64,000 nt of DNA, from contig JAJNNY010000001.1 in the NCBI GenBank assembly GCA_022453515.1, positions 868,001 to 932,000 on the forward strand. The letters run 5' to 3'. Numbering within the stretch: position 1 is the first letter of the stretch; the number at the start of each line of letters is the position of its first letter. The notes under the pieces were generated by a model. The model had not been told where the DNA came from. It did not search any database and worked only from the letters and a program-made list of their open reading frames with translations. Source of the DNA: Astrocystis sublimbata (Eukaryota; Ascomycota; Sordariomycetes; Xylariales; Xylariaceae). Shown in pieces: positions 46,201 through 57,697 of this stretch. A program made the position numbers and the translations under genes.

Positions 46201-46581
46201 CGCGTTGCCACGAGCACTGCAGAACCACTTGTTGCAGGCGAGGCACTTGACGGTGGAGCTAGGCGAGTGGATGCCGCAGTAGGCGCAGGCGTGGGCGGGG
46301 AGGGCCTTGTCCTCCTCGGGGGTCTGGATGGCGAGGCCCTTGAGGGCATCGACGGGAACACTGGTCAGGCTCTCGTTGTCGTCCTCGAAGGCCTCGGTCT
46401 CGTTGTCGTCGTCGTCGTCGTCTTGCCGGCGGCGCATGCTGCCGAGGCCGCCGCGGCCGTTGTACTTGCCGAAGAGCAGGCCGTCATCGGGCTCAAGGGC
46501 AGAGATATCGTCTTCGCCAGCATTAATAGTGATGGCAGAGTTGGAGACGAGGTGGTTGCCCAGGTGGGTGAAGGCGTCCAT
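43294..46581 (-). CDS. UPF1: UPF1 / NAM7 RNA helicase, nonsense-mediated mRNA decay
   Basis: ATP-dependent 5'-3' RNA helicase central to nonsense-mediated decay, acting in the cytoplasm with UPF2 and UPF3. One exon of 1095 residues. Residues about 97-200 form the Cys/His-rich zinc module that binds UPF2 ([40 protein letters not shown]). Helicase superfamily 1 motifs follow: Walker A GPPGTGKT at 473-480, motif Ia [12 protein letters not shown], motif [15 protein letters not shown], motif [19 protein letters not shown], motif [21 protein letters not shown] and motif [13 protein letters not shown]. An acidic run of six Asp lies at 54-59. The C-terminal 180 residues are low-complexity, Ser/Gly-rich with few SQ/TQ sites. 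A gene this long without an intron is notable beside its intron-bearing neighbours. Confidence 0.97.
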   Translation of the reverse strand: MDAFTHLGNHLVSNSAITINAGEDDISALEPDDGLLFGKYNGRGGLGSMRRRQDDDDDDNETEAFEDDNESLTSVPVDALKGLAIQTPEEDKALPAHACAYCGIHSPSSTVKCLACNKWFCSARGNASSSHIVNHLVRARHKEVQLHPESALGDTTLECYNCGTKNVFLLGFIPAKSDTVVVLLCRQPCAANSSSKDMSWDISRWQPLIEDRAFLSWLVSSPTDAEQLRARHLTPPQIAKLEEMWKDDANATVADLEKAASIDDDPLPVLLKYEDPYQYQNIFGPLVKMESDYDKKLKEAQSEDGLIVRWDVGLNYKHIASFTFPKLESGDVKLAVGDEMRLKYKGELRPNWEGVGYVIKIPNNQSDEVTLELRKTGNDKSVPTECTHNFSADYVWKATSYDRMQVAMRNFAVDEFSVSGYIFHKLLGHEVAAGPMKTTLPKKFSAPGLPELNASQIVAIKTVLSTPLSLIQGPPGTGKTVTSATIIYHLAKQDNGQVLVCAPSNVAVDQLCERINLTGLKVVRLTAKSREDVESSVSFLALHEQVRMLDSNPELMKLSQLKGEYGELSSQDEKKFKQLTRAAERDILSNADVVCCTCVGAGDPRLAKMKFRNVLIDESTQSAEPECMIPLVLGCKQVVLVGDHKQLGPVIMNKKAAKAGLNQSLFERLVRLGFTPIRLQIQYRMHPCLSEFPSNMFYEGSLQNGVSAPSRIRKDVDFPWPVAEMPMMFWSNLGNEEISASGTSYLNRTEASNVEKTVTRFFKAGVRPSDIGVITPYEGQRSYIVTTMQNTGTFKKESYKEVEVASVDAFQGREKDFIVLSCVRSNDNQGIGFMSDPRRLNVALTRAKFGVVIIGNPKVLSKHDLWHHLLVHFKERKCLVEGPLTNLQTSLLQFSRPKNTFRQRAQQSSYGANYTNGRAGSSYAASHGQHRNQDLESSSMISYIPDDVSSIHSSALGGAGLSNTAFPHMFSNFNAEQWPGLPGFNAGSNGRMSNKGRGRGTESVAGESVATSEYTDTTSSVIGGKGVGQGGASLGAGLDALRARPASYAHSDRLRQHVADNSGYPSYTNGFRRRVDDDEKSVSTAFASQIGSGFD

Positions 46582-47851
46582 GTCGCTCGCAGGGCCACTC
46601 GGCAGGCGGGTCCGATCGTCGAGGATGAGTGACGGGGGGAGAGAAGGAAGAGTGCAGCAGAGCAGTCTGCCGAACAGAGGGGGAGGGGGGCCGTGTCGGG
46701 TGTGCCGACCGATGCTACGGACTTGGATATCGTGTAGCAGCTGGCGTTGGATCTGCGATGAGATGAGGGGATCTGCGTGAGATTCAACGGGTAATAGAAC
46801 AAAATGATCACATCATTGAAGATAAAGTGGCGGGGTGCAACAAAGAGCGGCTAGGCTCTGCAATGCGCGATGTTGGTTTGGCGAGGGAGAAGGGAGATGT
46901 AGTGAATGCCAGCGGGCTGTCTTTATCGGAAAGTTGGGAGTGGTGGGAGGGGGGGCGAGGCGGAGGCGAGGGACATAAGTTCCTCGATGCTACAAGCGAC
47001 GAAGGATAAATCAAAATCAGACTTGGAAGCACTGATAAAGTTCGTGTCTGCGTCAAGGAGAGGGGCTGCAAGCTGGGGAGCAGTGTAGGCAACCAGGTTT
47101 AAAGTTAGGCGCAAGAACAAAAGTTGCGATGCCGCAATGCTTGCAAGTTGCAACGCCGCAATTCTGGCCGCAGTTTGTCGCAATTCAGAAGTTGGAGGAC
47201 TGACATCCATTCTCGCATTTTTTGGCCTTGGCCGTGTCCGGGCGCAAAGCCCGCCCCATGCGGTGCGACGAGAGCGTACCGGTAGGTACTGCCTGGGCGT
47301 ACTAGGCCCGTTGGGTACCTCGAGGTACCCTTGGACTTCCAAGGGTCCCATCGAGGCCGCTAAAAGCACCTGCAGTCTGCGCCGCCAGAAGAGTATGGGC
47401 CTCCACTACTGTACCGCCGAAAATCCCGATTAGGCATAGATATATACTCAGGTGCTTAAGGGAACAAGCTCGACAAGTACTTCCAATCTAGCCCGGGGCT
47501 GATACCTCACCGGCGTAGGCGATAAGCCCCGCCAAAATTTATTGAGCCAAGCTCTTGCGACAAAGTCACAGTCTCCAACATCTGCATGCCATAACCTCCC
47601 TCCTAATATACCAGGTATCTAGTACTACCAAACCTTCGGATAGTAAACCACCCAGACCAGAAGCCGTAGACGGACAAGACTCTCTGCCTCACCCTTAGCC
47701 AACACAAACCAATCAACTCAACGATAGTCTTCGGCGACGACAGCCAGCTCGTTCTTGGGGCTACGCCGAGCTCAACCTACGTTTGCCGAACCGATACCGC
47801 CCGTTCCTCCATTCCTCTAGTCTCCACAGACCATCGTCGATTGTCGCGGTC
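46582..47851. other. Divergent promoter region of UPF1 and IMP4
   Basis: 1.27 kb between two outward-facing genes. Open frames here lack domains. Includes a KpnI-like GGTACC/CGAGG inverted motif near 47,320 and A/T-rich tracts; no further feature seen. Confidence 0.5.
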
Positions 47852-48818
47852 ATGATCCGCAAGAACTCTCGTGCGAGGCGAGATTTCCTGTATCGGAAGG
47901 CCCTTCTTCTGCAGAATGCTGAGGTAGCCGAGAAGAGATCGAAGCTGCGCGCTGCCCTGGCCAGTGGCCGTCCTCTCGACCCCAGCATCGCCAACGATAA
48001 AGAGCTACGGAAGGACTTCCAATACGATGAGTCCGCCCAGGACCGCACCACCCAAGAGGCGCTCGATCTCGACGACGAATACCAGCACCTTTCCGGGCTC
48101 GTCGACCCCCGCGTTCTCATCACAACCTCGAGAGACCCTTCCACGAGGCTCCAGGCTTTCAGCAAAGAAATCCGTCTACTTCTCCCCACCGGCATACGGT
48201 TGAACCGCGGTGGCACCATCCTGCCCGATCTCGTCAAGTCAGCCCAGTCTGCCGGGTTGAGCGACATCATGTTGTTGCATGAGCACAGAGGCCAGCCCAC
48301 CGGCCTCACCATATCGCATCTCCCGTTCGGGCCCACAATATCCTTTTCTCTGCACAATTGCGTGCTGCGGCACGACATACCCAACACTATCCGGGGCACG
48401 GTGAGCGAGTCATACCCGCACTTGGTTTTCGAGGGCTTCACCACGCCACTTGGGATGCGCATAGTCAAGATTCTGAAGCACATATTCCCCCCTCGCGAGG
48501 CGGCTAGCAGCAAATCAGATCTCGGCTCCAGAATTATAACCTTCAAGAATATCGACGGTGAGAACTCCGGCGAGGGCCCTGTTACACTCATGTTTGCGTA
48601 TTGATGGCTGACACCAAAGTGTTCTAGACACAATAGAAGTTCGACATCACGTCTTTGTCCAAACGAGCTACGACTCGGTCGAGCTGAGCGAAGTCGGGCC
48701 GAGAATGTCAATGAAGCCCTTCCAGATTCGGGCCGGCTTGCTCGACCAGCGAGATGGTGATGTCGAATGGGCACTTACCAATTACACGCGAACAAGTCGA
48801 AAGAAGAATTACCTTTAA
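47852..48818 (+). CDS. IMP4: IMP4, Brix-domain protein of the U3 snoRNP
   Basis: Nucleolar protein that helps U3 snoRNA pair with pre-18S rRNA in early ribosome assembly. Exons 47852-48557 and 48628-48818, 70 bp intron, 298 residues, normal size for Imp4. Start at [21 protein letters not shown], the conserved Imp4 N-terminus; the frame is open upstream but that part is not conserved. Brix domain: [27 protein letters not shown], then [52 protein letters not shown], and after the intron [10 protein letters not shown]...[19 protein letters not shown]. It ends in [16 protein letters not shown]. All conserved blocks are present and in order. Divergently transcribed from UPF1. Confidence 0.95.
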
Positions 48819-50603
48819 TGCTTGGGTTTCTCATTTGTCGCGGTCTGTTCTATCCGCTACATCTGGGGAGCGCTTAGTCTTCTTGTTATAAACTTGAGGC
48901 AAATTGCCCGCCCGTATTAAGAAAGAAAGAGAAGAGTCTTTATTGACTGCTGACAGGGTGGCCACCTCTAATTTGCAAGAACTCACACGACATCACCCAC
49001 GAGATAGCCTGAAACATAAAGCTAGATCACACTATCCTAAGCCTTGCCATGAATGGATACCCTCATTGGTAGCGGCTGTTTCGAAATGATAGATCGTCAA
49101 GTCTTGGATTCTATGCCTCACCTTCAACCTTTTTATAGCCCAGATTACGGAGGTACTTCTAAGGCTATAAGTACATAGGATAAGCTCAGATGGTGATGAA
49201 ACTTGGTTATTCTACGACCGACCGAGGATATATATGAGTATAAGAAACCGAAGGGGAGGCGCATGACCCGGACCTTCCATGTATACGAAGAGCATCCTAC
49301 CGCACGCACTCCAACAGCTCTCCTGCCCGTTGTCGCTCGGAAGATCTATGTGAGAGCATTAATTGACGAACATAATAAATGAGTCATTTATCATTGTCAG
49401 GCACTTCAAGTTATCCTTAATATAGGAGCTCTAAACTTCCGTTTTATAAACCGATTAGATTGATGACACCGACCCTCTACTCTTGCTCGGTCATGATGTT
49501 AGTGACAGATTGAATGGAGCTCGGCCTAGGGCTGCCGACCTTCAATCGTGTCATTCGATTTTCATCTCATTGTGAGACGTTACCTAAATCGGAACAACAG
49601 TTCGAGATTGGTATCAATTTCTTCTCTGGCAGTATGCTCCTTCTACTTCGTATGTGTACCTTGCCTAGTATACACGTCATTTAGGAATATGTTGTAGCTA
49701 AAAAGCAGTGCAAATGACTGAGGGGTGGTCCGGTACACTGACTACTGTTAACATACCAGGCGCGGCAATTTTGAAACTATCAGCTTTCCAGAAACGATGC
49801 TGCTCTGATTCATCAGCATGTAGCTTGTACGAGATTATGGTATGCAATCAAGGGCATTTTGGAGTTTAGGACAGTGCCGTCAAAGATACCCACACATGTC
49901 ACGGTGTCGCGGAGAGGTGGAGCGCGGGATATACTAAAATAGAAAGATCATGGGTTAGCGAGCCTAGAAGCTGCCTGCTTCTTTTGGGGTTCGAGCTACT
50001 CTGACTAAGCAGGTGGTCTGTTCAATGAGCTTGATCAAGTTGCAAGATACGAACCTCGTGTGCAGATATGTATGAGACCTAGGTAATACGTAGAAGATAC
50101 TGTAAGTGTTAGATCACTACTACCTACTTAAAAGTACATATTACATACATGCATAAGAGGCGACTGCTGACAGGCTGTACTTTGCGGTAGAAGATCAACC
50201 CCAAATGGCAGGGATTCAACGTCATAAGCTGCCATGCCGCTAATTGGCAAATTGCGTGCAGGCTTTTTTCAAAGCGACGGACCATTAAGACCACTGTAGG
50301 CACCTACGTAGGTGTCTACCAGGCACAGCAACGCCTACCAAAGCACCCACGCCAAAGCAAGCTAGAGAGGCTCCAACTTGAAATCCACCCATCCATCCAT
50401 CCATCAACAACCTTGGCCGCTCCACTCCCTCAATTTCCAACACCCCTTCGCCCTGCTTTGTTGCGCGTTCGACCTATCTCTTCGCCCAACCCTACAAGGC
50501 TACATACGACCAGGAACGACTTTTCATTCCAGACGAGCATCGAGTACTACTTACGTCACGCCGCGCCTCGCCTCGCCTATTCTGCACCAACCCAGTGACA
50601 GCC
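48819..50603. other. Intergenic, 1.8 kb
   Basis: IMP4 3' flank, then AT-rich DNA and the syntaxin promoter. No gene recognised. CCAT repeats at 50388-50404 and a GTAGGTG palindrome near 50,300 lie in the likely 5' leader. Confidence 0.5.
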
Positions 50604-51734
50604 ATGTCTTACAGCAACCCGTACCAGCAGAGCACCTCGGCTGAGCAGGGCTACGGCAACGGATATGATGGCAATCAGGTCAGCAGCAACCAACCCTTCC
50701 CCTCTTCCCCTCGACGGTGACGACGGTGACGATGGCGACGATGGCGACGATGGCGACCATTGCAACAGCCCACCTAACAAACCCTCTCTTCAGGATCATG
50801 AAATGCAAGACTATGGTCACTCCTCGGGCGCTCAGACGCTACCGACACCAGAATTCCTGAACCGGATTGACTTCCTCCGCAACGAGATCGGCACCCTCAC
50901 ATCGAACGTTGAGGCCATCGCGCAGCTGCACCAGCGGTCTCTCGCCGACGCCGACAGCGGCGGCAACGCCACCCAGCAACTCGAGCGCATCTCTGCCGAG
51001 ACCAACACACTGGTCAATGGCGTCCGCGACCAGCTCAAATTCCTGGTCAACGACTGCAATCACAGCACCGGCGGCGTTTTTTCCACCAAGGAGCGCCACA
51101 TCAAGCAGATCAAGGGCCAGTTCGAGCGCGAGCTGCAAAACTACCGAGAGGAGGAGCGCTCGTTCAAATCCCGCTACCGTGATCAGATCGCCCGCCAGTA
51201 CCGCATAGTAAACCCTGACGCGAGCGAAGATGAGGTCCGCCAGGCCGCCGACGCTGACTGGGGCAATGAGGGTGTTTTCCAGACAGCAGTATGTTATTTT
51301 CCCCTTTCCTCTTCATCTGACCCATTGTGCTGCTCCCTCCGCTTGTCATTATGTCGATAGCTAATGCGCTCTCTTTCTAGATCCGAACCAACCGGACCGG
51401 CCAGGCATCATCCGTGCTCGGCGCTGTTCGCGCCCGCCACAACGAGTTGCAGCGCATCGAGAAGACGATGATGGAACTCGCCGACCTATTCACGGATTTG
51501 GAGACGCTAGTCGTACAGCAGGAAGTGCCCGTGCAAGAAGCTGAACGAAACGCCGAAAACACGAAGGCACACTTGGACAACGGCAACCAGCAAGTGGAGA
51601 AGGGCATTGACCATGCTCGGAAGGCCCGCAAGTGGAAGTGGTGGTGTCTCCTCATCGTCATTCTCATTATCGCCATTGTCGTGGGTGTCGCTGTCGGAGT
51701 GACACAAGCCAACAAGGCAGTGACGGGGAACTAA
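50604..51734 (+). CDS. SSO1: Plasma-membrane t-SNARE syntaxin, Sso1/2 type
   Basis: Syntaxin that pairs with Sec9- and Snc-type SNAREs for exocytosis at the plasma membrane. Exons 50604-50678, 50794-51288, 51381-51734, all in phase 0; 307 residues. The first exon encodes a Tyr/Gln/Gly-rich head MSYSNPYQQ. An Habc helical bundle follows (FLNRIDFLRNEIGTLTSNVEAIAQLHQRSL onward). The SNARE helix runs from SVLGAVRARHNELQRIEKTMMELADLFTDLETLVVQQE with the zero-layer Gln near the end, then EKGIDHARKARKWKWW and a C-terminal anchor CLLIVILIIAIVVGVAVGV. Intron 1 (115 bp) contains a 9 bp tandem repeat and is open in frame with exon 2, see findings. Confidence 0.92.
50711..50760. repeat. GACGATGGC 9 bp tandem repeat in syntaxin intron 1
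   Basis: About five imperfect copies, GACGGTGAC grading into GACGATGGC, within intron 50679-50793. Confidence 0.75.
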
Positions 51735-52617
51735 TGAGCCATTCCGATTATAACGCCAACGGAAAGCATACGCCCGCATCGCGTCTATCCAGGGGGATGG
51801 TAGACGTGCACGCCGGCCATTAAATGACGAGGGATTCCACCTATCCCTTCACGAGAACATTCAACTACTACAACTCCCACCCGAGTTTTTATATCTAATT
51901 CTTATTTATTTTGTTTCCGCTTATACCATCCATCAACAGCATTTCCGCTGCATGAATTGGTCGAGATCGGCTGAGCAGCAGTAGGAAAGAGAAGTGAAAG
52001 GAGACAAGGAAGCTTCAGGGCCGTTTCCTTCATGTACACGTTACATGTGTATTTTTGCGGTGTATTGTTTTCCCGTCTATATTGAGATCGCGGGCTGAAG
52101 GCGCTTTGGATCATTCGACGTTCTGTGGGTGTATGGATGGACATGATGAGATCGCACTCGAACAGAACAGTCAGGTTGGCGGGCAGGCAAGTGTCTTTTT
52201 AGATAAGCAGACAGTGTGGTAATGAACTTGCGATGATATTTTATGTCAGGCGCTTTGTGTTCTTGCGCATCTCAAGTTGTTGTGCTTGTGAAGAACGTAG
52301 TAGGTAGTCAGCTGGAATTCCACAGCAGTGTATATAGATCAAATGAAACGTTAAGTCGCCGTTAAGGTTCCTGCTCAGGTTAGTCTCATTTAATACATAA
52401 TCTCACCATATGCGCTCGCGCTACACTCATACATTTACTCGCCATACAACGAGACAAATGGGACATCTCAGAAACCTGGGCGAGGAATATCACTATAAGA
52501 TAATCGCGTTGGTAGTATCAGCATGACTGATCATTACATTACTTCGTCACTCCGCTCCGCGGAATGCCGTCGTGGGCCTCAGCACACTCAACACACATGA
52601 CCCAACCAGCGTCATCA
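51735..52617. other. Intergenic between convergent genes
   Basis: About 880 bp with the syntaxin and AhpC/TSA-like 3' flanks; no coding signal recognised. Confidence 0.5.
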
Positions 52618-53699
52618 TTATCCACTATCCGTCACCGCCGTCTTCGCAGTATCGCTGCTCCCGCGACTCATCTGGCTCGCCATCGTCAGCCCCGTACCTT
52701 TCCGCGTCGTCAGCGCCTTCTGCCACCTCCTCGTGTTCTTCCCGGGGGCGCCCGCGCCCTCGAGGCCGAGGATCTCCATGAGTTCCGGTATCTCGGCGTG
52801 GTCGCGCGTGGTGCGCATGCGATGACACCAGGTGACGCACTTCTCCTCGCGGGCTCTGTTCCCGCCATTCCCATCCAAGCCCAGCTCGCCGCCGCTTTTC
52901 TCGGCCTCGCCTCCTCCTCCTCCTTCCTTCTCCCCGTCGTCGCCATCCGGGCCTATCAGGGGCGTCGAGATGGGGGTGCCGAGGGTTCCAGACACGGGCT
53001 CGAAGAGGAACTCGCCGCCGACCTGCTTCTGGTCGCCGCTCTTGGTGGCGAGGCCGTTCTTGACCTGGCGCAGGCCCTGGGCGATGCCGGAGAAGACGGT
53101 GTGGGCGACGGTGCGGGTCAGGTAGGCCGGGTGCGCGCCCATGCTGAGGGTGCGCACCATGCCCAGGTCCGTGTACAGCTTGCGCGTGGGGTCCGCGTAC
53201 ACGGGGAACGGACACCCCGTCTCCCGCACGTAGGCGTCGATCAGCTCGTGCGAGCCGCACCCGATGACGGCGATGAAGGTGCTTGCGGGCAGCCCGAGGA
53301 GCGCCTCGGGTGTTATGGACGCTGATAGGGTGCGGAGGTATTCTTGGCAGTTCTGCGAGGGAGAGAAGAAAAGGGGGCGGATGTTAGAGACTTTTTGGTC
53401 TTCTCGCTGGTTGACTTACACTGGTTTTTTTTATTGGGGAATAAAGGAAAGGGGAGGCTTACACCACAGAAGAAGTGTCGCACGAAGATGACCAGAATGC
53501 GCCGGGCTGAGTTGGGGCCGGCATATAAGCTCTTGAAGGTGTGGAATTTGCCCGAGCTGTCTATCACGGTGTGGTTCTCTATGGCGCGCAGTACGGCCTG
53601 GGGGGGCAGCTCGTTGTTGGTCTCGACCTCGCCTGTGAAGTCGGGCGTGTTCAGTTGCTGCTCATCGCCAAGAGCGGAGGCGGGTGCCGGATCCGCCAT
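52618..53699 (-). CDS. AhpC/TSA-type thioredoxin-fold protein (PRXL2/AAED1-like)
   Basis: Exons 53699-53463 and 53352-52618 on the minus strand, 110 bp intron, 323 residues. Residues about 40-130 have the thioredoxin-like peroxiredoxin fold: ILVIFVRHFFCGNCQEYLRTL, whose CGNC redox pair is split by the intron between Gly and Asn. FIAVIGCGSHELIDAYVRETGCPFPVYADPTRKLYTDLGM follows and is the hallmark of the AhpC-TSA_2 family. Then comes TVFSGIAQGLRQVKNGL and GGEFLFEPV. Between them a Gly/Glu-rich low-complexity segment (EKEGGGGGEAEKSGGELGLDGNGG) looks like an insertion into the loop before CVTWCHRMRTTRDHAEIPEL. The C-terminal 40 residues are Ser/Thr/Lys-rich and not conserved. Likely cytosolic redox protein; substrate unknown. 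Confidence 0.88.
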
Positions 53700-54976
53700 G
53701 TTATCCCAGAGATGTCAGAATTGCTAAAGAGGTAAGTGAGGGTTGTCTTGGGGTTGTTTATGAAGACTGTGTCTGCCAGAGAGCGTGGTGCAGTGTGCGA
53801 TGTGTTTATCAAAGACACGGAGCGAAGAAAAGAATAGTTATTATGAGTGAGGACAGGACCCTGAATGCGACGATGTCACCAGATGGAACTAAAGAGCTAT
53901 TTGTGGGTATTCTGGAGGTAGCTAAGACAGCTAGCTGCAGTAGTGGCAGACTCGACCTTGAATTTGACAGATCAGGCACACACGATGAGGGGAGAGACTA
54001 TGATAAGAAAGATGAGGTCGAGAATAGGTAGGTTCCCGCCGAAGCGTGAAAGGATGTCGCAGTCGTGGTCACTTCAGGTCGCCAGCCTCAAAGACGGGCG
54101 GGCCTATCAATGATGCTAGCGCATGTCGGGCAGGGTAAGGTCAAGGTTGTGTCCAGTTCAGCACAAAGCAATACCTGTCCCCCCTATGACCCCAGATCTG
54201 CCAATCACAGGCTGAGCTGCGCGTGATGCAGGGCGCACCCGTTTCAGCTTGGTCCAGTGCGATCGGGGCAACAGCCAGACAGCTTGGCGGGCTTGGCATG
54301 ATGTAACGTCTGTACCTATTCGAGTTAGGTACCTATCGACACTTTTCCAACGCAAGCCCTCTCATGAATCAAGGTAATCTACACTCATAGGTGCTTCTAT
54401 TTGAACAAGGTGGCCTAGAGAACCTGTACGGTGGATGAGAAAAAGCAGCGGACAGCTTTGCATCAATCAACCCATTTTCATATATACATGTATATATAGA
54501 CATACAAGTACACTTCTGCTACCGCTGGTCCCGTTCCTAGTCTGAAACTTGGGTGGTGTATGATAAGCGAAACATAGCAGCATTGCTTGGGCGGTTGGCC
54601 CTGATCTTTCGCCGGGTTCGAGAACATACCTAACTTGGGCCTCTACTATGTACCCTGCTTATGTAAGTCCCTCCCTCGTGTTCCCGACTTACCTCACCAA
54701 CAACCCCGCCATGCGGCATACCACATGCGACATGCGACATGCCCGCGACCCATAGCAAAAACTATAAACATCTCTCACCGCACAGGTTATCGAAGATGAT
54801 CATTAACTGGAGACATGAAGATCATTCTTCGGCAGGGCTCGGTCCAACTCTCTCGTTGATTGAAAATGATCAAATAGATTGATTTCTCTCGCCGTCTATC
54901 GAATCCTACATGGTACACATAATTGTTGTTATAGTATGACTAAAACCTCGCCATCGAAGCGCACGAGCATCTTCAA
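53700..54976. other. Intergenic, 1.28 kb
   Basis: Promoters of the AhpC/TSA-like gene (leftward) and amidohydrolase (rightward). No gene recognised; TAGGTACCTA motif at about 54,325. Confidence 0.5.
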
Positions 54977-56455
54977 ATGAGACCTCTGCCTCTCCTCCCT
55001 GTCCTGGTCGCTTTGTTGCCGTCGGCTTCGGCGTCCTGTCGCGTCGTCAAACGCGGACTATCAGGGGACCTACTACTTCTGGGCACCGTCCTCACCCGCG
55101 ACGGAGCATTACCAAAAGCCACTGTCTTCATCCAGTCCGGGAGCATCTCCCATGTCGGCGATATATGTGGCCTAGGCACACGCGGCGGGGATGCCAGTGT
55201 GCTGGACTGCGCCGGGTCTGTGATATCGCCCGGTTTCATCAACACCCATGATCACATCGAGTTCGCCACCGTCGCGCCTTTCCCGGACATCGGGGAGCGC
55301 GTCCATCACCGCCATGACTGGCGGGTCGGCGCCCGGAACTACACCATGCGCGAGGCCGTCGTCAACGGTAGCGCCGTGGACGCAACGGCCTGGGGCGAGC
55401 TGCGCCACCTCTTCTCCGGCACCACATCCATCGTTGGGGGCCAGATGGTGCCTGGGCTGGCCCGGAACTTGGACTTCGCAGACGGCCTCGGGGACGGACT
55501 GCACGGCCCCGCCGCCACATACGACACCTTTCCTCTCAAGGATCGCCTGGGCGCCATGAGGCACGGCGACTGCGACTATGGCCCGGGTACCATAGACAGG
55601 GACACGGCTGCGGGCTACCATCGCTACATTGGGCATATCGGCGAGGGCGTCGATCTTCACGCCGCCAACGAGTTCACGTGTCTCTCCAACGACACTTTCG
55701 ACACGATCCCTGCGCTCGGCGGCGGCGGCCTCAGCACCGACATCATTAACTCCAATATCGCCCTCGTGCATGCCCTGGGCCTGACACCGCGGGACTTCGA
55801 TCTTGTTGCGGCGCGTGGCGCCAAGATAGTCTGGTCCCCACGCAGCAACATGTCCTTGTACGGGAAGACGCTGAACGTGAGCTCCCTGCTGGAAGCCGGG
55901 ATCACCGTCGCGCTAGGCACAGACTGGCTGCCCTCCGGATCCGCAACCATGGCCAGGGAGGCTGTCTGCGCCGCCTCGGCCGCGAAAGAATTGTATGACG
56001 TCGAGTTGTCGTCGAAGGTACTGTGGGAGATGGCAACGCTGAACGGCGCAGTGGTAGCGGGGTTTGATGATTTTCTTGGGTCCATAGAGATCGGGAAACT
56101 AGCTGATATTGTAGTTTTTGGAGCATGGTCTCGAAACGGGGAGGGCGCTGTCGATCCGTTCGGGCAGGCCGTCTTTGCTCCCCCGGAGAACATTGAACTC
56201 GTCTTACGTGGTGGAAAGCTTCTTTTGGCGAGCTCTGATATAAAGGATCTGGCTTCTGGCGCCTGTGAAGTGGTCGCTTCAGGAGTGCTAGAAAAGACTG
56301 TGTGCGTTGCAGACGAACTGGGCTCTTCCTTTAAGGCGTTGGAGGCTTCTTTACAGGGCGTGTACCCTGCTTTGCTGCCCGGCATGCCGCCAGATGAACC
56401 GACTTGTAAGTCCGGTCACCACTTGTTGCCTATTAGTCGAAGAGAATATAGGTAA
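54977..56455 (+). CDS. Secreted amidohydrolase-superfamily protein
   Basis: Single-exon reading gives 492 residues. Residues 1-20 (MRPLPLLPVLVALLPSASAS) form a signal peptide. The amidohydrolase barrel shows the HxH metal motif in SPGFINTHDHIEF, a His in YIGHIGEGVDLHAANEF, a His in NIALVHALGL, and the Asp in GTDWLPSGSATMAREA, matching the superfamily's metal and catalytic positions. Closest in layout to the cytosine deaminase / imidazolonepropionase-like group. N-glycosylation motifs (NYT, NGS, NMS, NVS) fit secretion. The last 20 residues after DEPTC are not conserved, and a GTAAGT at 56405 could start a very short intron, so the 3' end is uncertain. Substrate unknown. The Lys of carboxylated types is not evident. 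Confidence 0.8.
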   Translation: MRPLPLLPVLVALLPSASASCRVVKRGLSGDLLLLGTVLTRDGALPKATVFIQSGSISHVGDICGLGTRGGDASVLDCAGSVISPGFINTHDHIEFATVAPFPDIGERVHHRHDWRVGARNYTMREAVVNGSAVDATAWGELRHLFSGTTSIVGGQMVPGLARNLDFADGLGDGLHGPAATYDTFPLKDRLGAMRHGDCDYGPGTIDRDTAAGYHRYIGHIGEGVDLHAANEFTCLSNDTFDTIPALGGGGLSTDIINSNIALVHALGLTPRDFDLVAARGAKIVWSPRSNMSLYGKTLNVSSLLEAGITVALGTDWLPSGSATMAREAVCAASAAKELYDVELSSKVLWEMATLNGAVVAGFDDFLGSIEIGKLADIVVFGAWSRNGEGAVDPFGQAVFAPPENIELVLRGGKLLLASSDIKDLASGACEVVASGVLEKTVCVADELGSSFKALEASLQGVYPALLPGMPPDEPTCKSGHHLLPISRREYR

Positions 56456-57697
56456 TACTTATCAACGAAGGTCTACTTGGGTTACGGCTGACACCGATAT
56501 GCTTGTGCCTCTTAGCTAATCTACTATCCATGCTAACTACATGTCAATGTATACAGTACATTTAGTCGGACAGGAAACTCAGTTCTGGCATATTCAATAC
56601 GAAATCAAGGCGATGCAGGGCAAAAGTGCCCGAATTGCATAGCAACAATAGCAATATTACATCCACCGTGCTCTCAGCGGCGACTTGGTAACACTTGAGC
56701 TTACAGGAAGCTCCGCTGTCTGCTTATCCTAGTCACTTTCAGGTTGGATATGATTAAAGAGAATATTGTTTCTCAAACTGCTAGAGAATGGCTTGTAAAG
56801 GAGGGCTAGAATATCGTAAGCAAAAGAAAACACGCCCACGAAGCGGGCTGAATATCCATGCAAGAGCCTCAATCAGCTTCATAACGATGTAGCAATGCAT
56901 GTGGTACTACTTATCCTTCGGGCCTCGTCTGCTCCGGAGGTTGTCTGGCGAGTCTGGTATGAACGCAATATGCCAATACCTACCGCGCCGCACTTAGGCC
57001 TCAATAGACCCCAGCGAAACGAAACGATGGCTCCATAAGTATACGTAGGCTTACCCGATGATCTCCACTTTGGAGGGCAAGATGCACGAAGCTAATTAAC
57101 CCAGGGGCTTGGGACTGGACCCGGTTAGAAAATTGAATATATAAATATAGTACTTTGTATGGGAAGGAGGCTCCGCTAACTCTCCAGCAGAGGCCAGCAT
57201 CCAGGGTAGACTAAAACCACACGTACATGATAGATTGTGAGAGCTGTGCTGGGACCTTAATGCCGGTGTGTTTTCTACAGTATCGAGTATTCCCCCCCCG
57301 GCTCGCCCGGCTCCATCCCCAGTTTCAGTACCACAACGTAGACGCGCCTGGGCTCATCCACATACCCCGGCTGGAAAGCAAGCTGAAAATCCGCCTGTTG
57401 ACCTAATACCCCATAAGTCATGCTTCGGTTAGCCATGCTCGGCCATGGGCCCATGGCTCACCGTATCTTACCGAGAGGATGGGCCTGATTGGCCGATTCC
57501 CTACTGACTTATCATTGTCATGCAGGTGGATGGTTTCGTGGCATTCCATCCCCAAGGGCCCTTGTCGTACATCAATTATATAAAGTAGGGCATGGGGTGC
57601 GGTATCAATGTGCTGTTTTCCGCTTATCTGATCTTCAACCAGACATGCGCAGCATGGTAACGACCTGAACAGTTTGCAGACGGAAAACAAGGTCATT
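56456..57697. other. Intergenic, 1.24 kb, with a TATA box for the P450
   Basis: No gene recognised. TATATAAAG at 57577-57585, about 120 bp before the P450 start codon, is a probable TATA box. Confidence 0.5.

Noticed and set aside
45628..46632. Long plus-strand frame of 334 codons
   Set aside because: It is antisense to the UPF1 coding region, is rich in Val/Gly/Glu as expected from a shadow, and has no domain.
47761..48774. Long minus-strand frame of 337 codons
   Set aside because: Antisense to IMP4, whose conserved protein is read on the plus strand.
52564..53325. Plus-strand frame of 253 codons and a second minus-strand frame
   Set aside because: Both overlap the AhpC/TSA-like exon in other frames; Arg/Ala-rich shadow composition.
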